A stretch of 64,000 bases of DNA from NCBI RefSeq assembly GCF_028128765.1, contig NZ_LBJG01000027.1, positions 62,001 to 126,000 on the forward strand, given 5' to 3'. This stretch comes from Bradyrhizobium sp. CCBAU 51627. GTDB lineage: Bacteria; Pseudomonadota; Alphaproteobacteria; Rhizobiales; Xanthobacteraceae. Positions 1-8,323 of this stretch are shown one piece after another. The translations under genes were made by a program, and so were the position numbers. A model generated the notes under the pieces. It was not told the DNA's origin, did not search any database, and worked only from the letters and a program-made list of their open reading frames with translations. Position 1 is the first letter of the stretch; each line of letters opens with the position of its first letter.

Positions 1-99
1 GCCTTCTTCATGGAAATCACCGGGTAAAAGGACCACTGAAATGCGGCCAGCCTAACACGATGCACCCTGCACGTCAGGGATGTATTCCGGCAAGCCCGC

Positions 100-978
100 C
101 TACGCGCCGAAGCGGCGATTGACCACGAATACCGCGGCCGCACACATCGCCATGCCGGCGATCGCGACGGCATCGAGCTTTTCCCCGAACAGCAGATAGG
201 CCATCAGCGCCGTCACCGCAGGCACCAGATAGAACAGGCTCGCAACCGACGTCGCCGCAGCGTGGCGGATCAGCCAGTACAGCAGCCCGATCGACCCGAT
301 CGAGAGCGCGACCGCAAGCCACGCCAGCGCAAGCACGAACTCCCGCGTCCAGTGCACGACGCGGTCCTCGAACAGGAAGGCGCCGATGGTGAAGAAGATC
401 GTGACGGCGACATATTGCACGAGATTGCCGGCGCGCCAGTCGATGTGGTTGCAGAAGCGCCGCTGATAGAGCGTGCCGAGGGTGATGCTGATCAGCGAGA
501 CCATCGAGGCGAGCCAGCCGAGCCCGGCCTCTCCCGTCATGGGACGATTGTGCAGGATCAGCGCCACGCCGCCGAGCCCGAGCAACAGGCCGCCCCATTG
601 CACCGGCGTCACTTTCTCGCCGAGCCAACGGTTGGCAATGGTCGACGTCAGGATCGGCTGGAGGCCCGGAATGAGCGCGGAGAGTCCTGCCGGGATTGAG
701 TGCGCGATGGCGATCGCAGTGCCGCCGAGATAGAAGCCGTGGACGAGAATGCCGGCAACCGCACTATGCGCGATGCCGGCGCGATCGGGCCATTTCGGGC
801 GGGCAACGCCTGCGATGATCGCCATCAGGCCGACCACCAGCGCCATGCGGATGGCGAGATAAGTCAAGGGATCGGAATTGTTGATGACGTATTTGGTGCC
901 GATGAAGCCGGTGCTCCAGAGCAGGACGAACAGCACCGGCGCCGCCTTCGCGGCCAGATGATCTTGATTATGATTCAT
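100..978 (-). CDS. EamA/DMT-family inner-membrane transporter
   Basis: About 292 residues with ten hydrophobic segments and the two-repeat EamA layout. The first segment (VLFVLLWSTGFIGTKY) and the closing segment (ALMAYLLFGEKLDAVAIAG, with the GEK that often follows helix 9) are typical of DMT-family drug/metabolite exporters. The ATG at 978 is preferred to the one at 990 because it starts directly before the first membrane segment. The substrate cannot be read from the sequence. No operon partner is visible; the next gene upstream (to 1511) is a secreted protein on the same strand. Confidence 0.9.
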   Translation of the reverse strand: MNHNQDHLAAKAAPVLFVLLWSTGFIGTKYVINNSDPLTYLAIRMALVVGLMAIIAGVARPKWPDRAGIAHSAVAGILVHGFYLGGTAIAIAHSIPAGLSALIPGLQPILTSTIANRWLGEKVTPVQWGGLLLGLGGVALILHNRPMTGEAGLGWLASMVSLISITLGTLYQRRFCNHIDWRAGNLVQYVAVTIFFTIGAFLFEDRVVHWTREFVLALAWLAVALSIGSIGLLYWLIRHAAATSVASLFYLVPAVTALMAYLLFGEKLDAVAIAGMAMCAAAVFVVNRRFGA

Positions 979-1067
979 TGCCGCCCTCATTGCCCGAGCG
1001 GGCGCGGTGCGGCAATGCGAATTTCCGATGCTGCGCTGCGGCGGACGTTGCGGCTCAGATCAGCCGA

Positions 1068-1511
1068 TCACCATTCTTCAGGACAGGGATTGATGATCTT
1101 CCAGAGCTCGACCCCGTTCTTGATCTTCTTCATGTCGGTGGTGAGCCCGCCATTGCGGCGGATCCAGTCCTTCACCGTATCAGGGTAGTAGGACATCAGG
1201 TCGGACGTCCCTTCGGCACTGGTGACCTTGATTCCGAAGGTGAAGGCCTTGTCGTAATAGGCCTGATGGAAGCCAAGGCTCGCGCGCGGGGTCACGCAGA
1301 TCTTGTTCATCGGCACGATGCCGAGCACCAGCGTACAGGCCGAGTTGCAGATCCCGTCGATGATCACGCGCTCGCCGGTGTCCCGGACGCGCTTGTACTT
1401 GGCCTTATACTCCTCGACATAGCCGCCATGATCGCGGGTGATGTGCAGCTCCGCCCGCGCTGGCGCGGCGGCGACGAAGAGCAACAGCAGGCTGAGGAGC
1501 GTGATGCGCAT
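1068..1511 (-). CDS. Secreted ClpP/crotonase-like hypothetical protein
   Basis: From the ATG at 1511 the product has 147 residues and opens with a clear Sec signal peptide (MRITLLSLLLLFVAAAPARA). An open frame extends upstream to 1619 but adds a charged leader before the signal peptide, so I reject that start. The segment VIIDGICNSACTLVLGI followed by a downstream His-containing stretch (ASLGFHQAYY) resembles the nucleophile Ser and His region of periplasmic ClpP-like proteins (COG3904 type). The Ser is present as NSAC. No partner gene is adjacent. The family call is inference from motif shape; enzymatic activity is unproven. Confidence 0.75.
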   Translation of the reverse strand: MRITLLSLLLLFVAAAPARAELHITRDHGGYVEEYKAKYKRVRDTGERVIIDGICNSACTLVLGIVPMNKICVTPRASLGFHQAYYDKAFTFGIKVTSAEGTSDLMSYYPDTVKDWIRRNGGLTTDMKKIKNGVELWKIINPCPEEW

Positions 1512-1663
1512 GACGGCGTGACGGAGAAAACCTTGCGGAAACGATCCGGCCTCGAAGACACCCAACGAACCCCAAGGTGACCGGCGGGAGGAATCTTTGA
1601 CCGGATTCTCTTTGGCCATACTTGTGTGGGGAATTCGTTAAGCATCCCGAAAAGGCCAAAAAT

Positions 1664-1682
1664 GGGCGGGCTTCGACCGCCC
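1664..1682. other. GC-rich hairpin in a divergent intergenic region
   Basis: Six-base arms GGGCGG and CCGCCC flank a 7-base loop. On the minus strand it is followed by CATTTTT, so it could end a transcript entering from the right on that strand, but no minus-strand gene ends here. It lies between the divergent secreted-protein genes at 1511 (minus) and 1818 (plus). Confidence 0.35.
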
Positions 1683-1817
1683 TTCCGGCAATTCTGTCAC
1701 ACCTCCCCGGGAATCTGCGGGATTAGTCCCGATTTCGAGGCTCCGCACGGGTGCCCCGGCGGCCCGAAATGGCTATAGATGGCAGACCTAATGGCGCGGG
1801 TTTTCCGGAGAATCGAG

Positions 1818-2081
1818 ATGAGCAAGTTGACGCTTGTAGCCGCGGTTGCTGCCCTGTCGGCGGCAATCCTAGCCCCTGGCCTGGCGGAGGCGCGGGTGCA
1901 TCACCGGTATCACCGCCACTACGCCAATCCGCTACCGTACCCGATCAGCTATCTGCACAATTACGGTCCTGGGGTGACCCCCGGCACCTTCGCCTTTTAC
2001 GACGGCCCCTCCACCAACCACTGCTATCAGAGCGCGGCGGCCTATGTCGGCCAGGACCACCGGCGGCACCCCTGCTACTGA
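1818..2081 (+). CDS. Small secreted His/Tyr-rich hypothetical protein
   Basis: From the ATG at 1818, 87 residues. The N-terminus is a signal peptide (MSKLTLVAAVAALSAAIL) with likely cleavage after LAEA. The mature part is short, rich in His and Tyr (HHRYHRHYANP) and has two Cys (NHCYQS and the C-terminal HPCY) that could form a disulfide. The frame extends upstream to 1779, but the leader it would add is not signal-like. Such proteins are common in Bradyrhizobium; the function is unknown. Confidence 0.7.
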   Translation: MSKLTLVAAVAALSAAILAPGLAEARVHHRYHRHYANPLPYPISYLHNYGPGVTPGTFAFYDGPSTNHCYQSAAAYVGQDHRRHPCY

Positions 2082-2117
2082 GGGGCGCCGCGGCGTCCTT
2101 TTTGCGGGCGGGAGCAC

Positions 2118-2579
2118 CTATCCGACGGCCCCCGACAACAGCACCTGCTTCTCGATCTCGTAGACCGGCAGCTTGACCAGATCTTTGCCGATCTCGGCTC
2201 GGAGCGCCCTGCGCACCGAGTCCGAATAGTCGGTACGAATCATGCCCAGCGCGCGCGGAGAGGCCACCACGGTCAGGGCCGACGTCTCCCCGGCACTGAG
2301 TGCGGTATCGAGTCGTTCGGCGAGACTGCGCAGGAATGTGCGTTCGGCCTCATCGTGCCAGTCGGTTTGCTCCGCCGAGCTGCGGGCGCCCCCAACCGCC
2401 GCATGCAGCCTGCCGGGCGCATCGGTTCCTTGCGCTGAGGTCGACGGATTGGTGTGCTCGCGAACCTCCCTGGTGTGAAGGTTCGGAAACATCTCGTCGC
2501 CGAGATTTTCCAGGATGAGCGCCTTGCGTCCGTCGCATACGACGAGCCAGTCGCCTTTATCGATCCTCATCTTGTTCAT
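2118..2579 (-). CDS. Host-attachment-family protein
   Basis: 153 residues from the ATG at 2579. The N-terminus DWLVVCDGRKALILENLGD and the C-terminal pattern VVASPRALGMIR...LVKLPVYEIEKQ match the rhizobial family annotated as protein required for attachment to host cells (PF10116 type). Members read as small cytoplasmic proteins with a recombinase-like alpha/beta core; the biochemical role is unclear. The frame is open to 2669, but the extra residues are Arg-rich and unlike the family. The adjoining genes are unrelated. Confidence 0.75.
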   Translation of the reverse strand: MNKMRIDKGDWLVVCDGRKALILENLGDEMFPNLHTREVREHTNPSTSAQGTDAPGRLHAAVGGARSSAEQTDWHDEAERTFLRSLAERLDTALSAGETSALTVVASPRALGMIRTDYSDSVRRALRAEIGKDLVKLPVYEIEKQVLLSGAVG

Positions 2580-2897
2580 TGCACAGCTCCCAAACAACCG
2601 GCCGTCTTGCTTCCCACCGGCGCGGGCGGCCGGTCCGAATGCGCTTCGAATCCCTCGAAGACGGCCCACGCGGCAAGACTAAGGAGGAAGGCGAACGTGC
2701 GAATTGCGCAGGATCAAGCATGGGGGCGACGCCGCGCCCATGGGCGATCGGCGCCGCCAACATGCATAGGCTGCGATGCTTGATCGGGGTTATGGCGGAC
2801 TGGCTGAAGATCGTTCATCAGCATTACATTTCTGTCCCGCCACAATTTGATCAGAACAACTTCGATATTCTGTATTGCGTAAGCGGAGGAAGATATC

Positions 2898-3185
2898 ATG
2901 AAGCTTAAGGTCGGCTTTGTCGCCGCGTCTTTGTTCGGTGCTCTTGTGGCGTCGTCGACGGCGGCCTCGGCCATGCCCGTCGCGCCCGCCCCTGCAGCAC
3001 CGCAAGTCTCCAACGTCGAGCAGGTGCGCATGGCTTGCAATGTCTGGGGACGTTGCTGGTGGCGACCGAACTATTATTATGGTTATGGTTATGGTTATGG
3101 TTATGGCTATGGGCCCGGCTATTACGGACCGCGGCCTTATTATGGCCCACGCTATTATGGCTATTACGGCTACCGCCGCTGGTAG
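2898..3185 (+). CDS. Secreted Gly/Tyr-repeat small protein
   Basis: 95 residues: signal peptide (about 1-25, ending ASA), a short Pro/Ala linker, one Cys pair (MACNVWGRCWW), then a low-complexity C-terminal half of GY and YYGP repeats ending YGYRRW. The DNA shows a 6-base tandem repeat encoding GY at about 3074-3110. SD-like GGAGGAAG lies a few bases before the ATG. Likely exported and envelope-associated; function unknown. An intrinsic-terminator-like hairpin follows the stop. Confidence 0.75.
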   Translation: MKLKVGFVAASLFGALVASSTAASAMPVAPAPAAPQVSNVEQVRMACNVWGRCWWRPNYYYGYGYGYGYGYGPGYYGPRPYYGPRYYGYYGYRRW

Positions 3186-3190
3186 AATTT

Positions 3191-3212
3191 GAAGGGGCCC
3201 TCGGGCCCCTTC
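3191..3212 (+). terminator. Perfect hairpin after the GY-repeat gene
   Basis: Ten-base perfect arms (GAAGGGGCCC / GGGCCCCTTC) with a 2-base centre start 6 bases after the stop codon at 3185. The following GCTCTTGC is only weakly T-rich, so termination efficiency is uncertain. Confidence 0.7.
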
Positions 3213-3315
3213 GCTCTTGCGAGATCGTGCAGGCATCGTAGCCAACGGACCTGGAGCAATTCCAAAACTGATCTAGGTCAAAGATGAAATATCATCGCGC
3301 GGTCATTCTGCACAA

Positions 3316-3489
3316 ATGGCCGATTTGATTGTTTTCCGGTGCCCCCAGACGGGCCTGAATGTGCAAACACATCTTGAGAAGCGGCAGGGGCAGGAAGGGC
3401 CGAGCTTTGAGTCCTTCACCTGCCCTGCCTGTATGAGGCTCCATTTCATTGACCTCAGGACCGGCCAGCCGATGAGCCGCGACCGTTGA
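3316..3489 (+). CDS. 57-residue Cys-rich (zinc-ribbon-like) small protein
   Basis: An ATG at 3316 opens a 58-codon frame ending TGA at 3489. The product has FRCPQTGLNVQTHLEK near the N-terminus and TCPACMRLHFIDLRTGQP near the C-terminus. The CP..TG and CPAC..LHF..LRTG pattern recurs in many small Bradyrhizobium proteins and looks like a minimal metal-binding knuckle with three Cys plus possibly His. It is too short for usual length cut-offs. No SD is obvious. Function unknown; nucleic-acid or metal binding is only a guess. Confidence 0.7.
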   Translation: MADLIVFRCPQTGLNVQTHLEKRQGQEGPSFESFTCPACMRLHFIDLRTGQPMSRDR

Positions 3490-3627
3490 TAGTGCCATCG
3501 CTTCGACAGCTTCGATGTCCGCAATCCTACTGTCCAGAATCCGGGTTTACTGAATCGTCGTGTTTGGTCATTGATGGCCACGTATCGACGTTCATTTCAT
3601 TGTCACATTGCAACATTGGCCAGACGC

Positions 3628-4605
3628 ATGTTTTTCGACGCTCTTGCCCCTTCGTCCGCCCTCCAGCTGACCAGGTTTACCGATGTCGACGCGTTTCGAC
3701 CGGCCGAGGCATTGGAAGATTCCCGGAGCATTCCTCTCGACGTCGCCAATTTCGCCGCAGCGCGAGCGATCGTGAACCTGCCGGCGTGCCGGATCATCGT
3801 CGCGAGGTCGTTTGCGCGCATCCTGGAGACCACCTATCGCGCACCAAGCGGCATGGTGATCCTGCCGATGAGCGACAATCTGCGCGCCAGCTCGAGCGGA
3901 ATGGATATCGACTCGCGCTTCTTCATCGCCCTGCGCGGCAACCACCATTGCCATTTCGTCGAGCCCCAGATCAATCATCATGCCTTGATCATGTTCTCGC
4001 CGACACTCAGGGATCGCGGCTGGTTCGATCGCGCCGACTCGCTGTGGGTCCGCATCGCGGACCCCGCCGCTCACCTCTATGCGCGCCAGCTTGTGGAAGA
4101 CATTCTCAGGACCGCATCGGTCGAACCGCGCATGTTCGAGACCAGGGAGGTCGCAGCGCATCTCCAGGAGGGCCTGCTGCTCGCCCTCGACGATCTGTTT
4201 CAGATCGACCCGTTGTCCGAGCGCAGCGCACCGAGCGCTGGCGTGCGATCCGCAAGACTCGTGCAGCAGGTCGATGACTATGTCACGGCCTACCCGGCCG
4301 CACCGATCTATACCGCCGATCTCGCCGGTGAATTCGGCGTCTCGGTCCGTACGCTCAGCGGCGCGGTGAGCAAGGTGCGCGGCATGAGCCTGCATCAATA
4401 TATCCGCCTGAAGCGGCTGTGGGCCACCCGCACGCAACTCCTCAGGAACGGTGGCGCCTCGGTTGCCACCTGCGCGCGCGCCCATGGCTTTCATCATCTC
4501 GGCGAGTTTTCCGCGGCTTACCGCGCAACCTTCCACGAAGCGCCTTCGGAAACGCTGGCGCGCGCCCGGCAAACTGGTCCTTCGGCTCCGACGGCTTTGG
4601 GCTGA
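3628..4605 (+). CDS. AraC-family transcriptional regulator
   Basis: 325 residues from the ATG at 3628; an ATG at 3574 would add 18 residues of poor coding character. The first ~210 residues resemble an AraC-binding-like sensor domain; the last ~100 hold two helix-turn-helix motifs (YTADLAGEFGVSVRTLSGAV and VATCARAHGFHHLGEFSAAY), with the classic GF.H.GEFS..YR ending. It probably activates or represses a nearby or distant catabolic gene; the ligand is unknown. No clear target operon is adjacent. Confidence 0.9.
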   Translation: MFFDALAPSSALQLTRFTDVDAFRPAEALEDSRSIPLDVANFAAARAIVNLPACRIIVARSFARILETTYRAPSGMVILPMSDNLRASSSGMDIDSRFFIALRGNHHCHFVEPQINHHALIMFSPTLRDRGWFDRADSLWVRIADPAAHLYARQLVEDILRTASVEPRMFETREVAAHLQEGLLLALDDLFQIDPLSERSAPSAGVRSARLVQQVDDYVTAYPAAPIYTADLAGEFGVSVRTLSGAVSKVRGMSLHQYIRLKRLWATRTQLLRNGGASVATCARAHGFHHLGEFSAAYRATFHEAPSETLARARQTGPSAPTALG

Positions 4606-4863
4606 CAAATGGCGCGCCACGGCCGATGAAGATGGGCACTACGTGTTCGCTGTTGCGCTATGATGTTGTGGCCAGGGACACGGTCCGGTCGCCCATGGCA
4701 GGACTAGCCTTCGATTTTGCATCACGGGTCATCGGGCAATCTCCTCTCAGGCCCGGCTCCCATGCCGCCTTCGCCGCGGAACGGCATGTACGCGGGGCGC
4801 GGGAAGGCGTATAGTTGTCAGGTTCCTTCGCGCGCGATGATCAACATGACGTGGAGGTGGCCA

Positions 4864-5148
4864 ATGAAATATGTACTGCTTGGCAATCTGAGCCCGGAGT
4901 GGGCGAACAAGCAATCGGAGCGGATCGGCAAGGCCAAGGCAAGGCTCGACAATCTGGGTATCAAGATCGAGTCGATCTACTACACGCAGGGCTACTACGA
5001 TTTCGTCGACGTCATTGATGCCCCGAATCCGGAAGCGGTGCTGGCGTTCTCCGTCTGGTACTCGACCCAAGGTCTAGGGCGGATCCAAAGTATGCCGGCC
5101 TTCGACGCAAAGAGCTTCGAAACCGCGATCAAGAACGCAGCGAGCTAA
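4864..5148 (+). CDS. GYD-domain protein
   Basis: 94 residues. The start at 4864 follows GGAGGTGG by a short spacer, which excludes the longer open frame from 4717. The sequence has the ferredoxin-like GYD family pattern: a beta strand KYVLLGNLS, helix, then YYTQGYYDFVDVIDAPNPEA, where GYYD stands in place of GRYD/GYD. Family members are small dimeric proteins of unknown role. Downstream, tRNA-Arg lies on the opposite strand. Confidence 0.85.
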   Translation: MKYVLLGNLSPEWANKQSERIGKAKARLDNLGIKIESIYYTQGYYDFVDVIDAPNPEAVLAFSVWYSTQGLGRIQSMPAFDAKSFETAIKNAAS

Positions 5149-5228
5149 GCGCTGCTGGCTCACGGAGTGCAGAACCTGAGAAGGCGGCGGGGCGCCTACA
5201 GGGCACTCTATCGCGCTCTGGCGTTAAA

Positions 5229-5305
5229 TGGCGCGCTCGGAGAGATTCGAACTCCCGACCCTCGGAATCGAAATCCGATGCTCTATCCAGCTGAGCTACG
5301 AGCGC
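5229..5305 (-). tRNA. tRNA-Arg (anticodon TCG)
   Basis: On the minus strand a 77-base cloverleaf can be drawn: acceptor GCGCTCG/CGAGCGC, D arm with AGCTGGATA loop, anticodon stem TCGGA/TCCGA with loop TTTCGAT, T arm with TTCGAAT loop, discriminator G, and an encoded CCA at the 3' end. Anticodon TCG reads CGA arginine codons. Confidence 0.97.
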
Positions 5306-5408
5306 CCTGGCCCTGGGTGGTGGGCCTTAGCCGAAGCGTCACGGTCATACGCCGGCAGGCCAGCACATCGACGTTCGGATTGGTTCGGATTAGCAGAGCG
5401 ATCAGACA

Positions 5409-5447
5409 ATAAAAAGCCCTCTTTGCCACAATTGAGCGGGCAAGGGC
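5409..5447 (-). terminator. Intrinsic terminator after the 5452-5910 gene
   Basis: On the minus strand the RNA can form a stem GCCCTTGCC / GGCAA-AGA-GGGC with a 3-base bulge, followed by TTTTTATTG. It lies directly after the stop codon of the minus-strand gene ending at 5452. Confidence 0.7.
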
Positions 5448-5451
5448 GCAG

Positions 5452-5910
5452 TTACCAAGTTGTGTCGAAAAGACCGAAATGCGGCTGCTGTGCCACCAGC
5501 ATCATCGGCTGACCGCGCTGCGGCGCCGGATGCGCCCGAGCAACCCGGCGTCGGGGCTGAGCGGGGGCCTGGGCCCGCGGTTTCGCATCGGCCTTCGGCG
5601 TGAGCTGGGCGAACGTCTCGCGCACCCGTGCCTTCGCAGACATGTCCGCCAGCACATCCGCCGGCGCGGGCGGCTTTGCCGGTGCGACAGCGGCCGTCGT
5701 GACAACGGGTGCGGCAATGGTCGGCTGGTTGGTGTCGAGCACCACACGATCAGGCAGATGCCGGTCCGATCGGATCCGGATCAGCGGCTGGTCATACCCT
5801 GCCCCCGCAACAGTCTGCGGAGCCGGCGACGCAGGCCAGATGAAATCAGCTGCGAACAACAAGGCGAGCAGCGCTCCACCGACGAACATGAAATACCGAA
5901 AGATGGGCAT
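5452..5910 (-). CDS. Membrane-anchored Pro/Ala-rich hypothetical protein
   Basis: 152 residues from the ATG at 5910 (MPIFRYFMFVGGALLALLF), giving one N-terminal membrane segment and a Pro/Ala/Arg-rich tail. The tail has a stretch RVVLDTNQPTIAAPVV, then a disordered Arg-Ala region (QPRRRVARAHPAPQ) and ends PHFGLFDTTW. A longer frame to 6042 exists but puts charged residues ahead of the membrane segment. No enzymatic motif. Probably an inner-membrane-anchored periplasmic protein of unknown function. Confidence 0.7.
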   Translation of the reverse strand: MPIFRYFMFVGGALLALLFAADFIWPASPAPQTVAGAGYDQPLIRIRSDRHLPDRVVLDTNQPTIAAPVVTTAAVAPAKPPAPADVLADMSAKARVRETFAQLTPKADAKPRAQAPAQPRRRVARAHPAPQRGQPMMLVAQQPHFGLFDTTW

Positions 5911-6067
5911 GCCGCGCTCCGCCCCCCGCATCCCCGCGTGGGCCTTTCGCCTTAACCGGCGATCCTCTAATTGGTTCCTGTGTCCAGCCAATGGTTCAAA
6001 TGGCAACGCCAAGATTTTCACCAAGGGGGCAAGGGCAGTCACTTTTCCGCTAGCGGAAACGCAGCCT

Positions 6068-6619
6068 CTAGACGCGTCGCGCCTTGACGAGCGAACACGT
6101 CGCCTGATCGGCGTTCACGTTGACAAATCCGACGGGGACGCGTGCAAACGTCTTGCGGCTCTTCATGCCGACGGTGTCGGTCAGCACGCGGCTGCGGTCG
6201 GTCAGATGGCTTCCGTCGCGTCGCGTGAAAGCGCAGACGATCTCGATATCCTTTACGGCATAGTCGTTGTCATTTCGCACGGTGAACGTGACCAGCGCCC
6301 TGGAGCCGAGCCCGCCGCGGCGCCAGGTCTGCGAAGAAATCCGGAGCCCGTCGAGGCCTGCTCCTTGAGTCGCGGCGGTATCTGAGGCAGCTGTCGGAGA
6401 AGCCGGATCGACACTTGCCAGCGCCAATTTCACCGGCGCGGCTTGCGCAACATTACCTCCAGAGGGCGGGATCAGAAGCCAGGCGGTCCCCCACACCAGA
6501 AGCCCAGCGAGCAGCCGCAACGGGCCGCACGTGAACCAAATCGCGGGCCTGGATCGCGCGGCATCCTCGCCATTCCTGACGAAGCTTCCCAGTCCGATCC
6601 AGCCAGACCCTGCATTCAT
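6068..6619 (-). CDS. Hypothetical protein with one membrane segment
   Basis: 183 residues from the ATG at 6619, which has AAGGAGG about a dozen bases upstream. A hydrophobic stretch at about 35-52 (LLAGLLVWGTAWLLIPP) is followed by a low-complexity linker, then a beta-rich domain (ALVTFTVRNDNDYAVKDIEI) with two Cys (IVCAFTRRDG and ATCSLVKA). The domain pattern, charged-strand plus late Cys, looks like a small extracytoplasmic beta-sandwich. Function unknown. It is divergent from the VOC gene at 6784. Confidence 0.7.
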   Translation of the reverse strand: MNAGSGWIGLGSFVRNGEDAARSRPAIWFTCGPLRLLAGLLVWGTAWLLIPPSGGNVAQAAPVKLALASVDPASPTAASDTAATQGAGLDGLRISSQTWRRGGLGSRALVTFTVRNDNDYAVKDIEIVCAFTRRDGSHLTDRSRVLTDTVGMKSRKTFARVPVGFVNVNADQATCSLVKARRV

Positions 6620-6783
6620 GGAGGCGTCACTCACCTCCTTCTTCAATCCGCGACACGAACCAAGGTTCCCGCGAGGTTCCCGCGAGCGCGCGAATCTCAG
6701 ATAGGAGCCGCGGTAGCGATCATCGATCGGGATCGCTAACATGCGCTGCAACATTGCGAAGCCCGTATCAGGAGGAATCTGAA

Positions 6784-7170
6784 ATGCCAGTCGTCGTCAC
6801 CTGGGATCACGTCCATCTGCGCAGCCCCGATCCGGAGGCAACCGCGGCATGGCTGCGCGATATCCTCGGCGGCGAGATCGTGCGCGCGCCGGGGCGCATC
6901 GAGGTCAATCTCGGCGGCGCAAGAATCTTCATCGCGCCGCTGGAGGGCGACAGCGCGGTCAGCCCGCCGCCCCCGCATCCCCATCAGGGCCTCGACCATT
7001 TCGGGCTCACGGTGAAGGACATCGACGCCGTTGCCGCCGGGATCAAGGCCAAGGGCGTGACGTTCACGCGCGAGCCGACCACGATCCGGCCCGGCGTCCG
7101 CATCTGCTTTATCCGTGGTCCCGAGGGCATCTCCATCGAGCTGCTCGAGCGCGACAAGAAATACACCTGA
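6784..7170 (+). CDS. VOC-family (glyoxalase-like) protein
   Basis: 128 residues; AGGAGG lies 8-10 bases before the ATG at 6784. Two beta-alpha-beta-beta-beta modules are visible. Candidate metal ligands are His9 or His11 (TWDHVHLR), His72 (GLDHFGLTV) and Glu119 (GISIELLE), the usual His/His/Glu positions of glyoxalase I or extradiol-type enzymes. Such single-domain proteins act as dimers on small carbonyl or lactone substrates; the substrate here is unknown. Confidence 0.88.
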   Translation: MPVVVTWDHVHLRSPDPEATAAWLRDILGGEIVRAPGRIEVNLGGARIFIAPLEGDSAVSPPPPHPHQGLDHFGLTVKDIDAVAAGIKAKGVTFTREPTTIRPGVRICFIRGPEGISIELLERDKKYT

Positions 7171-7207
7171 TGAGAGCTCTAACGCGCCAAGCGAGCTCGC
7201 TGCCGCG

Positions 7208-7705
7208 CTAGGTCATGCTACCAGGCATAAAGCAGCGGATGGTGACGCCCATATAGCCGTAGATCGGCCATACCATGGTACGCCCGACCCGATTGGGCTC
7301 CGAGATCACGGCCTCATCGGGCACATCGACCCAGACCAGCTCCTGCTGCTTGCCGTCGACAGCGTAGCCGAGGCGCGGGATGCGGACACGATAATGCCCG
7401 TCCTTGCTCTCCCAATCGGAGTCCGAGATCGCCGAGCCGTCTGCATCGGAGCAGCACGGCCCCTTGCCGCTGCGCAAGCCGTCGAACCAGGCCTTCAGCT
7501 CCGCGTTGGTGTTGACGAACTGGCCGCGGTCGCGTGCGTGCCCGCGAGGGGCAAGCAGCGCGATCAGCGTCAGCGCGCAAGCCAGACCTGCCGCGCTTCG
7601 CCACCGTTTGAGGCGGCCAATCCTCCGCCGCCGTGTTTCGCAAATCGTGGGACGCGCACTGTACAGGCGCGGCTCATCGCCGCCGGAATCGATCCAGTTG
7701 CTCAC
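7208..7705 (-). CDS. Secreted or membrane-anchored hypothetical protein
   Basis: 165 residues starting with GTG at 7705; no internal ATG is available near the N-terminus. An Arg-rich start precedes a hydrophobic segment (AAGLACALTLIALLAPRG, about 38-55). The exported part contains GKGPCCSDADGS and WESKDGHYRVRIPRLG, then a Trp/Tyr-rich C-terminus (WPIYGYMGVTIRCFMPG). The three Cys, one adjacent pair, suggest a disulfide. This pattern is frequent among Bradyrhizobium hypothetical proteins; no function is known to me. Confidence 0.65.
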   Translation of the reverse strand: MSNWIDSGGDEPRLYSARPTICETRRRRIGRLKRWRSAAGLACALTLIALLAPRGHARDRGQFVNTNAELKAWFDGLRSGKGPCCSDADGSAISDSDWESKDGHYRVRIPRLGYAVDGKQQELVWVDVPDEAVISEPNRVGRTMVWPIYGYMGVTIRCFMPGSMT

Positions 7706-7968
7706 GTTCGTCTTGCTCCAGCACCCCGCGGCCAGTGCAACAATGGTTATGCATTTCGCGGGCCAACTCTGATTCGCGACGACTGGCCTCGCTGCATGAT
7801 CAGACAGTCATGTCACCGTCATACGCAAGCCGGGACGATTACGGTTCGCCTGCCAGCATGGTGGCATCGCCGCCGGCAAAACTGCCGCGTTGCGCGGGGA
7901 GTTACGCTTTGGCATAAAAGCTTCACCGGTTACGCCATTGGGCGATGGCGGCCGGCCGGCGGGACGTT

Positions 7969-8322
7969 ATGAAGAACGGCCTCTATTCGATTCACGTGAG
8001 CCTGCTCGATGGTCGAGTCGGCAAGGGCAGCGGCGTGATTGTTTTTCGCGACGGCAAGATCGTTGGCGGCGATGCCTATCTCTATTACACCGGCAGCTAC
8101 GTCGTGAAGGACGACCGCAGCTTCAAGGGCGAGGTGCTGGTGCAACGGCACACTACGCCACGCGGCGACGACAATCCGCTGTTCGGCGGCCCTGCCCCGG
8201 TCGGCATCGGCGTCAGCGGGACCTACACCGACACCCGGGCGGAGATGACGGGCACCGCGCTGGTCGGCAAGGCGAGTCTGATTTTCGGCGCCACCCTGCA
8301 CAAGCTCACCGACGTCGATTAG
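7969..8322 (+). CDS. GrlR-like small beta-barrel protein
   Basis: 117 residues from the ATG at 7969 (MKNGLYSIHVSLLDGR). The opening LYSIHV...GVIVF..GKI.GGD, the YYTGSY segment and the late GKASLIFGATLHKL follow the GrlR-like family (PF16518 type), a small lipocalin-like barrel known from the LEE repressor GrlR. No type III secretion genes or GrlA partner are present here, so a role in virulence control should not be inferred. In soil alphaproteobacteria the function is undetermined. Confidence 0.75.
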   Translation: MKNGLYSIHVSLLDGRVGKGSGVIVFRDGKIVGGDAYLYYTGSYVVKDDRSFKGEVLVQRHTTPRGDDNPLFGGPAPVGIGVSGTYTDTRAEMTGTALVGKASLIFGATLHKLTDVD

Positions 8323-8323
8323 C

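Noticed and set aside
3303..3581. Minus-strand frame of 92 codons
   Set aside because: Antisense to the 57-residue Cys-rich gene, which has the better coding pattern.
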